From assembly GCA_004559785.1 (NCBI GenBank), contig SFXD01000109.1, forward strand, positions 1 to 5,090: 5,090 nt of DNA, in the 5' to 3' direction. Position numbers and translations under genes: made by a program. This document shows positions 4,955-5,090 of this stretch, piece after piece. Below the pieces are notes generated by a model. It did not search any database. It saw only the letters and a program-made list of their open reading frames with translations, and had not been told where the DNA came from. Each line of letters begins with the position of its first letter. Position 1 is the stretch's first letter. This DNA is from a bacterium. GTDB lineage: Bacteria > Bacteroidota > Bacteroidia > Bacteroidales > Bacteroidaceae.

Positions 4955-4996
4955 CTCATTGCTGTCTGCTCGAAGCTCATGGCTCATAACTCATCA
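4955..4996. repeat. Six phased heptanucleotide units in inverted orientation
   Basis: The units are CTCATTG, CTGTCTG, CTCGAAG, CTCATGG, CTCATAA and CTCATCA, which read as the reverse complement of the CYATGAG array. Over the best 26 positions (4875-4900 against the complement of this arm) I count 23 matches by eye. The middle units are diverged but keep the 7-nt phase. The array ends 21 bp from the stop codon of the minus-strand gene fragment at the window edge. Confidence 0.8.
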
Positions 4997-5017
4997 AGCT
5001 AATTTATAGAACACCCC

Positions 5018-5090
5018 TTATATCAGTTTTATCTCCTCTATTGGTAGCTTAGTTATTTCTGCTATCTGAGTCTCAGGAATGCCGGCGGCC
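5018..5090 (-). CDS. C-terminal fragment, probably Rpn-family nuclease/putative transposase (partial at window end)
   Basis: On the minus strand an open frame enters from beyond position 5090 and ends at TAA (5020-5018). The last 23 residues include GIPETQIAEITKLPIEEI. This matches the usual tail of Rpn-family (PD-(D/E)XK) recombination-promoting nucleases/putative transposases, in which a segment on the pattern GxxxxxIAxxTGLSxEEIxxL closes the protein. Here TGLS is replaced by TKLP. The catalytic domain lies outside the window, so activity cannot be judged, and a short helical tail alone could belong to another family. The stop codon is followed closely by the inverted heptamer array. Confidence 0.55.
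   Translation of the reverse strand, partial: AAGIPETQIAEITKLPIEEIKLI

Larger units (their letters stand above)
4427..5017. other. Noncoding, structure-rich intergenic region
   Basis: No protein gene is supportable here. The longest open frame (plus, 4538-4837) has a composition unlike a real protein and runs across several hairpins, so it is left out. I recognise no tRNA, rRNA or standard ncRNA. The region does hold repeated hairpins, an 11-bp-period repeat, and a large inverted heptamer array, each listed separately. It may contain remnants of a small mobile element or an unrecognised RNA. Confidence 0.6.

Noticed and set aside
4873..4996. CRISPR array
   Set aside because: The repeats are 7 nt and contiguous without unique spacers, and no cas gene is near. 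The pattern is a simple tandem repeat in inverted arms.

Overview
The window looks like a Bacteroidales chromosome, most likely Prevotella or a close relative. The genus is an inference from gene content and signals, not a database match. Supporting signs are a TAnnTTTG-type -7 promoter element (positions 11-18), AT-rich leaders without a clear Shine-Dalgarno in front of two genes, a BlaI-type repressor paired with an M56 peptidase carrying a plug-like segment and a TonB C-terminal domain, and LuxS of the type seen in this order.

Positions 1-2291 hold a plus-strand unit of three genes: mtnN (Pfs nucleosidase, 74-766), luxS (852-1367) and a ten-helix EamA/DMT-family permease (1368-2291) whose GTG start directly follows the luxS stop codon. 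MtnN and LuxS catalyse consecutive steps: S-adenosylhomocysteine to S-ribosylhomocysteine plus adenine, then to homocysteine plus the AI-2 precursor DPD. The abutting permease suggests export or import of a compound tied to this route; the substrate is unknown.

Positions 2292-2363 separate convergent genes. They hold an imperfect hairpin and a C8A8 homopolymer junction, which reads T8G8 on the minus strand and may help end transcription of the minus-strand gene.

Positions 2364-4338 hold a minus-strand two-gene unit: a BlaI/MecI-family repressor (3949-4338) overlapping an M56 (BlaR1-like) membrane metallopeptidase (2364-3965). By analogy with BlaI/BlaR1 and MecI/MecR1 this is a sensor-protease plus repressor pair. 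No beta-lactamase or other target gene is visible. Two tandem TTTG-N19/20-(-7) arrays upstream of the repressor look like its promoter, and a TTTCGAAA palindrome sits inside them.

Positions 4427-5017 contain no gene I can support but are rich in structure: several perfect hairpins, an 11-bp-period repeat, and a phased heptanucleotide array (4873-4921, CYATGAG) followed by a second heptanucleotide array in inverted orientation (4955-4996). The window ends in the C-terminus of a minus-strand gene (5018-5090) that resembles the Rpn family of recombination-promoting nucleases/putative transposases. The inverted heptamer array beside this fragment is the least explained signal in the window.
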